NCBI RefSeq assembly: GCF_021869535.1
Contig: NW_026262582.1
Coordinates: forward strand, 56,432,851 to 56,496,850
Source: Mytilus californianus
Lineage: Eukaryota; Mollusca; Bivalvia; Mytilida; Mytilidae
Reading direction: 5' to 3'
Length of the DNA: 64,000 bases
Each line of letters opens with the position of its first letter. The stretch's first letter is position 1. The position numbers and the translations under genes were made by a program. Below the pieces are notes generated by a model that worked only from the letters and a program-made list of their open reading frames with translations, searched no databases and was not told where the DNA came from. This document shows, one piece after another, positions 45,430 through 57,661 of this stretch.

Positions 45430-48400
45430 GCGTCTGTTGACAACTTCAAAATACTGATGGATTCAGTCGAGGATTATGCCAGGCAATGGGATAAACGCGA
45501 GAAAGAAGACGTAGATACTCTTTCCGAATGGATTAAGGCTGTGAGGTCGTTGATACAAATCCGAATTAAGAAACTAAATGGGCATATCAATACCCACGCT
45601 ACATCAATTTTTAAAGACCCAAATGTTGCAAAACACTCGACCTACCTCCATGACAAATATGTTGTTGTCCCCGCAGATAAAGCCCCAAACAACATCGTTT
45701 TTGTGTGTAAATATCATTACATAAACTGCTTGATAAATGAATTAGGTATTGACAATTCACTTGGAAACTCAACATATACCCTCACGACACTTACCAAAGA
45801 GGAAATCCTGGATTATTATAGGTCTGTTCTATGTTCCTTTGGAATTTCAACCAAAGATGAAGACACTGGATCTTCCATCACTGTATTGGATACCTAAACT
45901 ACATAAGTGTCCTTACAAACAACGGTATATTGCTGGGTCTTCCAAGTGCTCCACGAAACCTCTTTCTAAATTATTAACATCTAGTTTATCAGCAATCAAA
46001 GCCGGGCTCCAAAGTTATTGTGAAACTGCCTATTCTAGAGGTGGCGTGAATCAGATGTGGATACTAAAAAATTCCAAAGATCTTTTAGAGTACATACAAT
46101 CTAAGACTCTCTCATCTTGCAATAGTATTAAAACATTTGACTTTTCTACACTTTACACAAGTATTCCCCATTTCAAACTAAAAGACAAATTGAAAGAGTT
46201 GGTATTACTTTGTTTCATTAAAAAGAATGGCGAACGTAGATACAAGTATCTTGTCTTGGGGAGGGATAAATCCTACTTTGTAAAGAATCACTCTGATTCA
46301 AACAAAAAATTCTCTGAAACTGACATTATCAAGATGCTTGATTTCTTGATTGACAACATATTTGTTACGTTTGAAGGACGTGTTTTTCAACAGACTGTCG
46401 GAATTCCAATGGGAACTAATTGTGCCCCTCTTCTTGCCGACTTGTTTATTTATCATTATGAGGCTGACTTCATACAGGAACTTCTTAGGAAGAAAGATAA
46501 GAAGTTAGCAATATCCTTTAACTCTACGTTCCGCTATATAGATGATGTTCTCTCACTAAATAATACCAAATTTGGTGACTATGTTGAACGAATCTATCCC
46601 ATCGAACTAGAGATAAATGATACTACAGATACAGTTAAGTCTGCCTCATATCTTGACTTACATCTAGAAATTGACAATGAGGGTCGGTTGAAAACAAAAC
46701 TTTACGACAAAAGAGATGATTTCAGTTTCCATTTCTATGTAGGAACATTCCAGCAGCGCCTGCATACGGAGTATATATCTCCCAATTGATACGATATTCC
46801 CGGGCTTGTGTTTCCTATCATGATTTCCTTGATAGAGGATTGCTGCTCACAAGGAAGCTATTAAACCAAGAGTTCCAAATGGTGAAGTTGAAATCATCCC
46901 TTCGTAAATTTTACGGACGCCATCACGAGTTGGTTGACCGTTATGGAATAACCGTTTCACAGATGATATCGGATATGTTCCTTATGTCGTAACTACAATA
47001 CCCTTCCCTTTTCACGAATGTGACTTACCGAATTAGACTATTTACAGGATTTGTAATAACATAAGCCACACGACGGGTGCCACATGTGAAGAGGATCTGC
47101 TTACCCTTCCGGAGCCATATCCAACTATCGCGGTCATCACGTGACTTTTGCACTTCAGTTGTATATCATTAATGGCCGATTGATTATCAATGAAAATGAA
47201 CGGGGTACATAGATTAAACGGTCATAACTTTTTTGTTACATTGTGTATTTTACCTCCCAACCCCGCGTTCTACAGTATATTCATTTGTACAATTTAAAAT
47301 GTTTTAAGTTTCAGTTCAGATATATGATTTCTTGCTTCAAAATAAGTTTGAAAATTGAGGTGACATAACCACACAGCCTCCGTTGACTTCTTCGTTAAAA
47401 CTCGATAAAATTGCAATGGAACCTTATTATATAATCCATTTTCTCAACTTATTTATTGTTACTAATATCCTTCTAACCCCTAAAAGGATCAACAACATAT
47501 TCATTTAAATGAAATCGAAAACCATATCAGTTTAGGTATCAAACTTTTTGCTTCAAAATTTGATTGAAAAGTTGACATTTTGGCATTCGTTAGCAATATT
47601 TTAAACATGGCGGCCGCTGTTGGAAGTGAACAACGAAACGACATGCCGGTATTTATTTAGTTATTAATCAAAAAGTAATATTTCAAATTTTTATTGAAGT
47701 GTGTCTTATTGTATTTAAGAAATTTCTTATTTCACCTTTTCTTTAATATATTTATTAGAAACAGTCACTCGCACTAAAAAGAAAGATTTATATGCATTAA
47801 CCATGCAGTTAACATTGACAGCTTGGGCCGACTTGTGAAGATATAAATTGTAAGATATTTACGATGAAAATCGAATAAATGTTGGATGCATGCGTTTTCA
47901 GTAATTGTCTTACCTTAAAGCAGCATAGAATCAAACATTCTTACTCTTTGTTAAAGTGGATACATGCTGTTTGTTTTGATAAAATTTCGAAGCTACGTAA
48001 AAAAATGGCGACCAAATAATTTTCAAACGTAGAAGATGTTCGACACTAATTTTAACTATGCAAATGATTCATTTTGATTTCACTGTTGATATTGCAATTA
48101 AGTATGGCACGTTATTGTCATTTTAATAATACCCAAGGACTACATAGCTAGATTAAGGATATATTAAGTCATCAACGTGATCAAAGAAAACAAACATGGC
48201 ACCTAATCACGATGTAAGTTTTGACAAGACCTGTGTACATGTAGATTAGTATTGTTCGATTCTTAATGAAATTAATTTACGCTATTATTTTATATCAATA
48301 AAAGAAAACCTCGAATGGTTGTTAACCGAGGTGAAATATCTATATTTTCAATTTTCTAATCATCACACGGATAACCAGTAAATTTGACATAATTCTTATT

Positions 48401-48634
48401 AAACCAGTAACATGCAGAGTTATCGAACGAAACTATGACTGGAATAGTTGCATATGACCTGAGATCACCCCCTAGTTTTTGGTGGGGTTCGTGTTGCTTA
48501 GTCTTTAGTTTTCTATGTTGTGTCATCTGTACTGTTATTTGTCGGTTTGTCTTTTTATTTTTGGCCATGGCGTTGTCAGTTTGTTTTCGATCTATGAGTT
48601 TGACTGTCCCTCTGGTATCTTTCGTCCCTCCTTG
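45430..48634 (+). pseudogene. Penelope-like reverse transcriptase element, interrupted copy
   Basis: Frame 1 (45457-45897) starts MDSVEDYARQWDKREKEDVD and holds YVVVPADKAPNNIVFVCKYH. Frame 2 (to 46789) holds LYWIPKLHKCPYKQRYIAGS, SIKTFDFSTLYTSIPH (motif A), VFQQTVGIPMGTNCAPLLAD (motif B), FRYIDDVLSLNN (motif C, YIDD) and SASYLDLHLEI. Frame 3 (46746-46992) is the C-terminus, ISQLIRYSRACVSYHDFLDR onward. One frameshift lies near 45880, another near 46745, and the tail is split by the element at 47116-48456. No GIY-YIG domain is visible. Confidence 0.85.
47116..48456. mobile_element. Small TIR element, 1341 bp, inserted without a target duplication
   Basis: CATATCCAACTAT at the left and ATAGTTGCATATG at the right are inverted (12 of 13), with further matches such as GTCAT to about 22 bp. 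The same tail at 30.53 kb reads GGAGCACCTGAG. Here it reads GGAGC, then the element, then ACCTGAG, so the element is bounded to the base and no bases are duplicated. The interior is AT-rich with no transposase. Confidence 0.8.
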
Positions 48635-48865
48635 ACAAACTGGGACGCTCCTGCAAAATGCCGTCTTCGCTATTCGAACCGTTCATAGTTCTTCTGCCAT
48701 AATGCAAATTATTTAAGACTTCTATATCATAAACTAAATATGTTCGCTGTATTTTGTAAGAGCGAAAACACGACCGGCTGGATTTTCGCCGGAAAGAAGA
48801 CTGAGGTTCCAAGCGCTTAACTGATATAGATGTAGATGATTTTCAAAAGATCAGCTAAGCGCTTG

Positions 48866-49370
48866 AGCGAGATATGACCAAATACAGGAAAGAATATCCA
48901 ATTATGTAAACCTATCAGGTAAGTGTAACGGAGTAAATATAAAATTGGGATGCCCAGTTTTCTGCTAAAGTGACAGAACTTGCAATCTTTTGTGTACCTA
49001 TATGAACACCTGATCAACAACAAAAGGGACAGTTGACCCTTGAATTTTATGTTGAATCTAACAATCGAAATCTGTTCATTGAGGCATAACTGAGTGGAAT
49101 TTACCTGATCATCACTAGCTTTCAATTATGATGAACAATAGAATGTATATTTAGTCAGTTTAGCAGTAAACTGTACATGTGCATATTAAATTAAGTATAT
49201 CAATTGGTGCATCAAATGTTGCAGGTTACTGCCATAATAAGTAGAAAATGCGCATTTGGCATGTTTTGCTTTAAATCCAGTCTAAACAAATATTAATCCC
49301 TCTATAGAAGGATTATCCCTCTATACAGGTATAAACACCATATAGAGGGTTTGTTCCCAACCTGTTAAAC
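48866..49370. repeat. Right inverted-repeat arm of the composite element
   Basis: Carries TKYRKEYPIM-stop (plus strand), TACTTATTATGGCAGTAACC (minus) and the 45-bp perfect terminal inverted repeat. It is better preserved than the left arm, which is split by two insertions. Confidence 0.65.
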
Positions 49371-50220
49371 GTATTCATTACCAAGTTGATCAAAGTTGGT
49401 GAACAGCCGTAAAATTAATTATGCATTACAATCCAACAATACCGTTAAAAAATTTGATACGCAATAATTTTTGTAAATGGAAAACGCAATAATTTTTTGA
49501 CACGGTTGCCAACAAAGCTGTTACTTGATAATTTATTAAACGAAAGAAAAAAATAGGAACAAATAAAACGAATGTTACCGGCATTGTTAACATTGGGAAA
49601 CATATATTATTTGATTATTGTGTCAATTATCTAAATCATTGTAATAAATTACTTTGATCTTCATGGACCCTTTAATTGGAATAAAATATCTTTTCTTATC
49701 TTATCTATATCCCAATAATAAAATGAAACTTAAAGTGCAACTTACCAGTACAAAAGTTTTCCCCAATCTAAAGAAATATTGTCCGGACGAGGTTTAAATA
49801 TCCAAGTCTGAACTTCGAGTCTCAAGCACGAGAAAAACGATCCCCGCGAAAAGTGAAGGGACAACCTAGTTATATTATATATAATATATAAAAATGGAAA
49901 AAGGGGAATTAAGGATGACCCATAAACGTTACAATATTCGTAATTTTCTTTATGAAGATAGTGAAATAGGTTACATAAATCTGTCATCCGCACAATTGAT
50001 TTGTCTCTGACAAATAACTAAAATGTTGAAATAAGTTTAGTAAATTTCGAAGTTCTTATAGAGTTTCCTTTTAGAAAGTTATAATCTTATAAAAAAAATA
50101 ATATCCCGCGACGTTTTTTCCATCCGTAATTTTCTCTATTAAAACAGTGAAATATAGTACAGGAATATATCATCCATTTTATTGCTAAACTTTACATTTT
50201 AGTACTTCTAGTGAGTTGAA
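49371..50220. other. Intronic sequence, no recognised feature
   Basis: AT-rich stretch between the composite element and the non-LTR retrotransposon. No exon or repeat recognised. Confidence 0.4.
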
Positions 50221-51931
50221 TTATAAATAACGTTGTGTCAATTGATAAATCTAATCATGATGATGACAAATGCCCAATACCAGACAGGAATATGGTGTTA
50301 AGCGCTGCAATTCAAAAACTGAATAACAAAAAGCAATTTGTTGTGCATGAACAGTATCCCATTGAAATCATTGAGCGGAGAAGAGAACTAGTTTTCCCGA
50401 ACTAAAGGACACGAGGTAGTTCTATAGGAAGACAGACTGTATATAGACAAAAAACGCTTCTTTCCTAGGACATCTAGTCAACATCCTCCACCTCCTGTAG
50501 CAATGGATCATGGTAATGGTGAATAAGACAGATGTACAAGAGGACAGAGTAGTGACACTGAGAACAAAGACTCTCATAAAAACAATAAATGTGTAAATAA
50601 TGATCTTAATATATTTTTCTTAAATGTGTGTGGACTAACATCTAAGTTGAAATTTAAAGAATTTACAGATAATATACAAAACTATGATATTTCAATATTT
50701 GTAGAAAGCAAACTTGAAGGTGGAATCTAGATGTGTTAGGTGTTCCAAAAGATTATACATATGTAACAAAAAATAGAAAAAAAATGTGTAAAAAATCAGG
50801 TGGTATAGCAGTCATTTAAGAGAAAAGCTTAGAAACGAGTATAGCATTTATAACGAGTGAAAATCAATTCGTACAGTGGATGAAAGTATCAAAAAGCATT
50901 TTGGTTTGCAAAATGATGTAACTGCAGGTTGTATTTATATACCACCTGAAGGTTCGAAATATTTAAATTTAGAAGCTTTTGATGAAATCGAGAATGAATT
51001 GATGTCTTTTAAGAAAGTATCAGATGTACACACGGCTCTTATTGGCGATTTCAATGTAAAGACAGGTATTTTGAATGATTTTGTATTAGCTGATGAAACT
51101 CTTTTAGATCTATTTCACTTAGACACTGACAACGAAATTATTTCATATATGTTAGATTATGAAACTCTTAAGTCTTATAATATTCCATTGCAAAGAGTGA
51201 CACAGTGTAGTTGTCAACTATGGGTATAAAGGTTTATTCCCGATTGTCCCACTTTTTAAAATTTTAGAGTTCTGATTGTCCCACATGAAAAGTTCTGATT
51301 GTCCCACATTATTTTATGAAGTAAAATGTTCTTAGATAAACAATGTAACTGTTGTTTGTTTTGCTAAATAAACAAGAATTAATTTATTGCACATTTAATA
51401 TTAATTTTATAGAAGTATAAAAAAAAATGTTTTTTAAATCATTAGATTAATGCACTTTTGATTAAAAAAAAATTATTTCTGATTTATGAAATATATCTAC
51501 AATGTTACGTTATTTATAAAACAAATTTCAATACCGTAATTTTAATTACATTTTCTCTATAAAGTTTTTGAATAAATAATGCATGCAATTTAAAAAAAAA
51601 AAAGGTATAAACTCATTTACATTCTACACTTTACACGAACTTGTTGATGGAGAGATTTTTCCAGAAGTCTTTACAATTTTACTAGGGAAGTCAGAGGACA
51701 TTAATACAACATTCTCTACACTATTGAAGACTGCTAACACCCAACGTCAGATTCACCTGAACCCAACAACTTCCTTTTTTTGATAACGAAGCTGTTGTCT
51801 AGAATTCTGCCAGATCAGCCTTTCTAAGAATCAATATCAAAGGTTGTTTTTCCAATATTCCCAGTGTCTTTGCCATAAAGTGCAGTCAACAGGACTCGTC
51901 ACCAACTATGAAGAAGAACCAGACTTCCATA

Positions 51932-52510
51932 AAAAAAAGATGTGGTATGATTGCCAATGAGACAACTCTCCAAAAAAGACTAAATGACACAGAAATTAAC
52001 AACTATAGGTCACAATGCGGCCTTCAACAATAAGCAAAGCCCATACAGCAGAGTCAGCTTTAAAGGTCCCATATGAAAAATGTAAAAAAATTCAAACTAG
52101 AAAAACTAACGACCTAATTTATGTACAAAATAATGAACCGAAAAACAAATGTGTTACACAGTAACAAACGACAACCACTGAATTACAGGCTCCTGACTTG
52201 GGACAGACACATACAGAACGTGGCGGGGTTATACTTATTTGAAGGCGCCAATCCTCCCACTAACCTGGGACAGTGATGTTACAGTACAACATAAGAATAA
52301 ACTAAAAAAAATAAGTTGAAAAAGGCTTATCTCATCAGATGGGTACAGACAGAAATACATCTAACAAATCACAGAGTGGACATGGACGTGGACGGCTACT
52401 TATACATCCCCACAACAAAGACACTAAGTACAGATCTTAGAGTATTCGCAGTTACTGACAGCTAGTTCAAAGCCAATAAAAACTAATTAAAAAAATCATG
52501 CATCTAAGAC
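51932..52510 (-). mobile_element. Penelope-like 3' tail (antisense), nested
   Basis: AAGATGTGGTATGATTGCCA then ATGAGACAACTCTCC at one end, followed by AATAAGCAAAGCCCATACAG, GGCTCCTGACTTGGGACAGA and GTGGCGGGGTTA. It is the reverse complement of 16.74-17.09 kb in the same order. Confidence 0.75.
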
Positions 52511-53094
52511 TAAAATTTTATGATTTCATATTATATTCCATGTTTGATGATACTTCAATTGTACCTACTACATGTATGTGCAAAATATAATATGTTAGTA
52601 TTAGCACATACTTACAACTTCTCGTCCAATCAAATTGCTTATATTTGCCTTCTAATTTTCATAGTACATACTTTTCCTGTGTACTAAGTAACTACGCATG
52701 AATGACCACAAGGGTAAGATTTCATTGTATCAAGATATTTAAAACAAAAATTGCCACTGGCTATTTTGAAATAAAATGCTGTGTTCCAAATTAAATTAAA
52801 TAGTTTGTAATTAGTTTTCACATTGATTTTTAAATATCCTGCTATTAAAATCTTTAGATCTAAAAAATGTTTTTGACAATTGCAAATTTTATCATTTGAA
52901 TAAAGGGTAATACATATGGTTCTTTATACCTTGATTAGAGTACAACGATATCTTAAAACTATGATAATGTATCATCCATGCAATTACTTTGTACACAGAA
53001 AAGTGTGTACTATGAAACCTTGTGAAGGAAAATTAAAGCAACTTGGTGATAATTTTTTAAACTTTCTTAAGGAAAGTGATCTATTTCGTCATGA

Positions 53095-53165
53095 ATTGAT
53101 TGATTTATTGATTATTGGTTGCTTAATGTCCAGTGGCAAATATTTCATGCATGTTCAGGACGATG
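53095..53165 (+). repeat. Dispersed ATTGATTG...CCAGTGGCAA motif, copy 2
   Basis: TTGATTGATTTATTGATTAT, TGGTTGCTTAATGTCCAGTG, GCAAATATTTCATGCATGTT. Compare 29383 and 62605. Confidence 0.55.
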
Positions 53166-53750
53166 TCATGAATTGAAAAACTGTGATTATGTCTGAAGAT
53201 AATGTGCCACCTATATATATATATATATAAACATATTCTGATAAATCTTTTAGTTTTTACTTTGAACTAATAAAAAAAAAAACACAAAACCTATAATCTC
53301 TGATCTATTTGTAGTTGCTTTTTAATGCCTATCTGCTAGACTATATCTTTGGGGACAAACTATCTATATGTTTCAAATTTATTATAGCTTTAGTTTTACT
53401 GTGAAATTAAAAAAATGTTTTCAAAACATGTAAAGCTTCCACTGCAATTTAATTATTGCCTGCTTTTGGACAATTTATTTTGTCATCTTACCTTGTAAGA
53501 AGAACATGTATAGTAAAACACCGCTTTATATCAGTATACATACTTACACCAGCAGCTACCATCCATTCATTCTGGAGTGAAGGGCTTTTTGAAATCACAT
53601 ATCTTACAATGATACTAGTGAGTAGATTTTCAAAATTCGTTAATGAGCTCCGTTTTACAAACACCTGTGATACAAGTAGTCAGCCAAAATAAACTATCAA
53701 TAGACCAATTAAAAGATTACTCGAGTTGTAAATATGTGCTAAATTGGATA

Positions 53751-54542
53751 GTCTATGGAAAGGTATATACTATGAAATAAAGAGCTCGGGGCAAGCCCAC
53801 TGTATCTAAACTACCCCGGCGAAAAATGTTTGGACTCAATAGTATCTAATGTCCGGTACGGTGACGGACAATCAAGAGACAGAGAAATGTAGAAATTCTG
53901 TTTATTTATATGTTGTTTTAATGATATTGAAGAATATAAATACACATATAACTATTTTCGATAGTGTGATGTAATATTTTCTACAACCGTTCTAGATTTA
54001 TGGAGAAATAAGTAAAAAGGCACATCAAAATGGTGAATTGCGTGAACCCTGCCTCGAATTTGTTTAATTTCTCTTTAAATTGGGCACATTGTACGAAAAG
54101 AATGGTACGGAAAGAAAGATATTAACACGGAGATTTCAAGACTTTTCACTATGATCGCCTCAATATTTGCATGTTTGTGCATGGAATGAAAGAAGTGGGT
54201 CATGTCAAAATTGAAGCACCCGGTTTTGTCAATGTTTACGACCCGGTTTTGTCCTTAAATTTCACAAAGCAGACCCGGTTTTGTCATAGAAAATAATGTA
54301 TAATCGCATGACGAAAATTAAAATATGGCGTTCAACAGCAGTTTGAGGGATCGTTGAAAAACATTTTCTTTCACAGGATAACTTATAACCTTTTTGAATC
54401 CGTAAACACTCTGTCTGTTGATTGTCCGTCACCGTACCGGACATTAGATACTATCGAGTCCAAACATTTTTTGCCGGGGTAGTTTAGACACAGTGGGCAA
54501 GCCCCTCGCTCTAAATTTCATAGTATATACCTTTCCATAGAC
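53751..54542. mobile_element. MITE, 792 bp, long TIRs, TA-flanked
   Basis: TIRs of about 135 bp: GTCTATGGAAAGGTATATAC and CTATGAAAT at the left, inverted at the right, with CTAAACTACCCCGGC and TCTAATGTCCGGTACGGTGA further in. TA on both sides (53749, 54543) fits a Tc1/mariner-type target. The middle has three CCCGGTTTTGTC blocks. No coding sequence. Confidence 0.82.
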
Positions 54543-55542
54543 TAACCTAGACTTATTATTTGTTCATGGTTTTTTTCATATTTTATAAGTTACAGTGATT
54601 AGTAACTTGTAATTAACTGACACAGACTATAAAAACAAATTAATCACTATCAAAACAATTCCCAATTGTCCCACATTTAAACTTCCCAATTGTCCCACAA
54701 ACATATTCCCGATTGTCCCACAAAATTTCATTACTTTTTTACCTGTAATTTCAAAAAGTGGGACAATCGGGAAGACACCGGTATAAATTACTAAATTCCA
54801 TTGCAAAGAGTGACACAGTGTAGGTGTCAACTATGGGTATAAATTACTTAATTGCTGTAAAAAATTGAATTTGTATATTGCTAATTCCCGTATTGGTGTT
54901 GGTAAAACTACTTTTAAAAATACAAGTGTAGTAGATTATTTACTGTTATCGTCAAAGCTTTTTACACTAGTCAATGAATTTGAAATACAACAGTTTGATC
55001 CACTATTATCTGATGTGCACAGCGCAATACACATTACATTAAAGTCACAAAGTACGTCACATGAAAACAACTATGTCACGTCAGACCATACATCAAAAAC
55101 AAGGTGGCATGACAACAAACGAAACCAGTTTGTCAATACAGTTTATAATAAAAAAAGAACAGTTATCGGCAATATTAAACGACGTTCACAATTTACACTC
55201 GAGTGATCATTGTACTCAACACGAAATTGACACTGTCGTTGATAACATTGGCGAAATACTCGTATCATCTGCGAACGAAACATTTGTTAAAAATCCTCTA
55301 CAACACAAAGAACTAACAAGAAACCATGGTATACTAAAAAGTGTTACGATGCTAGAAAAAAAATTCACAAAGCAAGAAAACAATACAATTTACACAAAAA
55401 TGAAACAAATCATAAAAAAATACTTGACTTTCGCAAAAAATATAAGCAGATAACCAATAAAGCTTACAATGACTATCAGTTTAATCTTGAAAGCAAGATT
55501 AGAAACACGTCAAAAACCAATGGCAAAGAATTCTGGAAAATC

Positions 55543-57661
55543 TTGAATAACTTTAATAAAAAGGGCAACAATGATCCAAACATTATATCTATGGAATCTT
55601 TGTACAATTATTTTAAGGACTTAAATATGAATGATATCGATGAATGTAGTAATGATATAGATGTAAACCTTATTGATATATCACCAGAATTAAATGAATT
55701 ATTGAATGATCCTATAACTGTTAATGAAATAATAAATGTTGTAAAGAAGTTAAAAAATGGCAAATCTGCCGGACAAGACGGTATACTAAATGAATATATT
55801 AAAAATACATTAGATGATATGATGCCTATATATATTTTGCTATTTAATATCATTTTGGACACGGGTCTTATACCTGCGAGCTGGGGTATGGGAATTATGA
55901 TTCCTATTTTCAAAAACAAAGGATCTAAATTAGATCCTAGTGCATACAGGGGTATAACTCTTAACTCCTGCCTTAGTAAAACATTTACTGCTGTTTTAAA
56001 TTGTAGATTAAACACGTTATCAGAGGAAATTGAATTAATTTCTGAGGCCCAAGCAGGGTTTAGAAAAGGCTTCTCAACTGTAGACAATATATTCATTTTA
56101 CATGCCCTTATATCATTATATTTTTCTGCTGGAAAAAAACTGTTTTGTTCGTTTGTAGATTTTAAAAGTGATTTTGATACAGTCTGGCGAATGGGACTGT
56201 GGCAAAAATTGCAGAAATCAAATATTCAGGGTAAAATTTTTAAAGTTATATATAATATGTAACAAAATATTAAAACATGTATAAGGAAAGGAGACGAAGT
56301 TTCAGCGTTTTTTCAGTTGTGATGTAGGAGTAAAACAGGGAGAGAATTTGTCTCCTTTCCTCTTCTCTTTATTTTTAAATGACCTTGAAAGTTTCTTGTT
56401 TTACAACAATGTCGATTGTCTACAAAAGTTCTATGCAAAATGTGAAGAAGAATTGTCTTGTTTCCTTAAACTCCTAATTATCTTGTATGCAGACGATACC
56501 GTACTACTGTCTGAAACAGAAGAATGTCTTCAACAGGCTTTGGTAACTTTTGAAAAATATTGTAATTTATGGAAACTTCGTATTAATACAAACAAGACAA
56601 AAATTGTAATATTTAGTAAGAGAAAATTTAAACCAAAAATTGTATTTAACATTTATGGTGAAAATATTGATGTACAAGATTCATATTCATATCTTGGTGT
56701 TATGTTCAATTATAATGGTACTTTTTGTACTGCAAAAAAGAAATTATTAGATCAGGCAAATAAAGCATGGTATGCCTTATTGCAGAAAACAAGAAATATG
56801 TCAATTCCATTAGATTTGCAAATAAAATTGTTTGATTCACTTATTACTCCAATTCTTGTCTACTCAAGAGAAGTATGGGGATTTGAAAATAAACAGGGTA
56901 AAGAAAAAATACACTTGCATTTTTGTAAGAGAATTCTCAATTTAAGAAACAATACACCTAGCTATATGGTATATGGAGAACTGGGACGTTCTCCAATGGA
57001 AGTTGTCATTAAATTGAGAATGGCTTTATTTTGGAACAACCTTTTATCCAGTAGTAACAAAATATCTAGTATTTTGTATAGACTTATGTTTAAACTTCAC
57101 GAGAGTAACCAAGGACATTTTAAATGGATTGCTTATGTTAAATCTATTTTTGACGAAACAGGGCTTAGTTTTATATGGAATGATCAAATGCATATGGATA
57201 ACATTGTTCTCAAGTCTATTCTAAAACAGAATTTCACTGATCAATTTATCCAAAACTGGTTTTCGCAAATAAATAGCTCATCTAGGGGGGAATTTTATGG
57301 ACTTTTTAAACATGAATTTAAACTTGAACCGTAACTACTTAGATTGGCTGTATCCGATAGAATATATATGTGTAAATTGAGATGTTCAAATTTAAAATTT
57401 CCCATAGAGACAGGAAGATGGGCAAAGATCCCTAAACACAATAGAATATGTCATTTATGTAAACATAACATTGGTAATGAATATCATTATATGTTTACTT
57501 GTACATATCCACAAATCGTGGATCTGCGCAAAAAATGTATTCCACCTTATTACAATACAAATCCATCAGAGATCAAGATGATTGGAATGCTGTCAAATTG
57601 CAATGTAAAGTTATATCGTAATATTTGCAGATATATCAAAAACATTATCAAGTATTTATAA
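55543..57661 (+). pseudogene. LINE reverse transcriptase and C-terminal Cys/His segment
   Basis: Has KKLKNGKSAGQDGILNEYIK, GIMIPIFKNKGSKLDPSAYR, GITLNSCLSKTF, EAQAGFRKGFSTVDNIF, FVDFKSDFDTVWR (motif A; KSDFD for the usual KAFD), SPFLFSLFLNDLESF, LYADDTVLLSE (motif C, ADD) and TKIVIFSKRK, then HLCKHNIGNEYHYMFTC (Cys/His end). A TAA interrupts after VIYNM (56260), and the frame shifts before SPFLF (56345) and after EP (57332). Clade was not assigned by eye. Confidence 0.85.

Larger units (their letters stand above)
40498..49370. mobile_element. Composite inverted-repeat element, 8.87 kb with nested insertions
   Basis: 40504-40548 (AGGTTGGGAACAAACCCTCT through ACCTGTATAGAG) is repeated perfectly inverted at about 49319-49363. 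Flanks are TTAAAC at 40498-40503 and 49365-49370. The inverted arms extend inward as patches: TATTTGTTTAGACTGGATT at 43915 and 49275, and AAAGAATATCCAATTATGTA at 44090 and 48892. Insertions within: hAT element 40549-43172, a TIR element at about 43181-43900, and a Penelope-like element 45430-48634. No transposase was found for the outer element. Confidence 0.7.
51231..54779. mobile_element. TIR DNA transposon, 3.55 kb, with 8-bp target duplication
   Basis: Identical GGTATAAA flanks at 51223-51230 and 54780-54787. Ends are GGTTTATTCCCGATTGTCCC and, inverted, GGTGTCTTCCCGATTGTCCC, followed by ACTTTTT(A/G)AAATTT. GATTGTCCCAC/AATTGTCCCAC recurs as subterminal direct repeats three times at each end. 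No transposase was recognised; superfamily open (8-bp duplications occur in hAT, P and others). It carries a nested Penelope-like tail and an 0.79-kb MITE. Confidence 0.85.

Noticed and set aside
48356-48812. Minus-strand ORFs of 70-78 codons
   Set aside because: Antisense of the Penelope-like tail and its flank; the same sequence at 30.6 kb shows them to be repeat shadows.
40498-49370. piggyBac element (TTAA target)
   Set aside because: TTAA flanks are present but the termini (AGGTTGGG) do not look like piggyBac ends, the duplication could be 6 bp (TTAAAC), and no transposase was found.
55608-56096. 162-codon minus-strand ORF
   Set aside because: Exact antisense shadow of the LINE reverse transcriptase.
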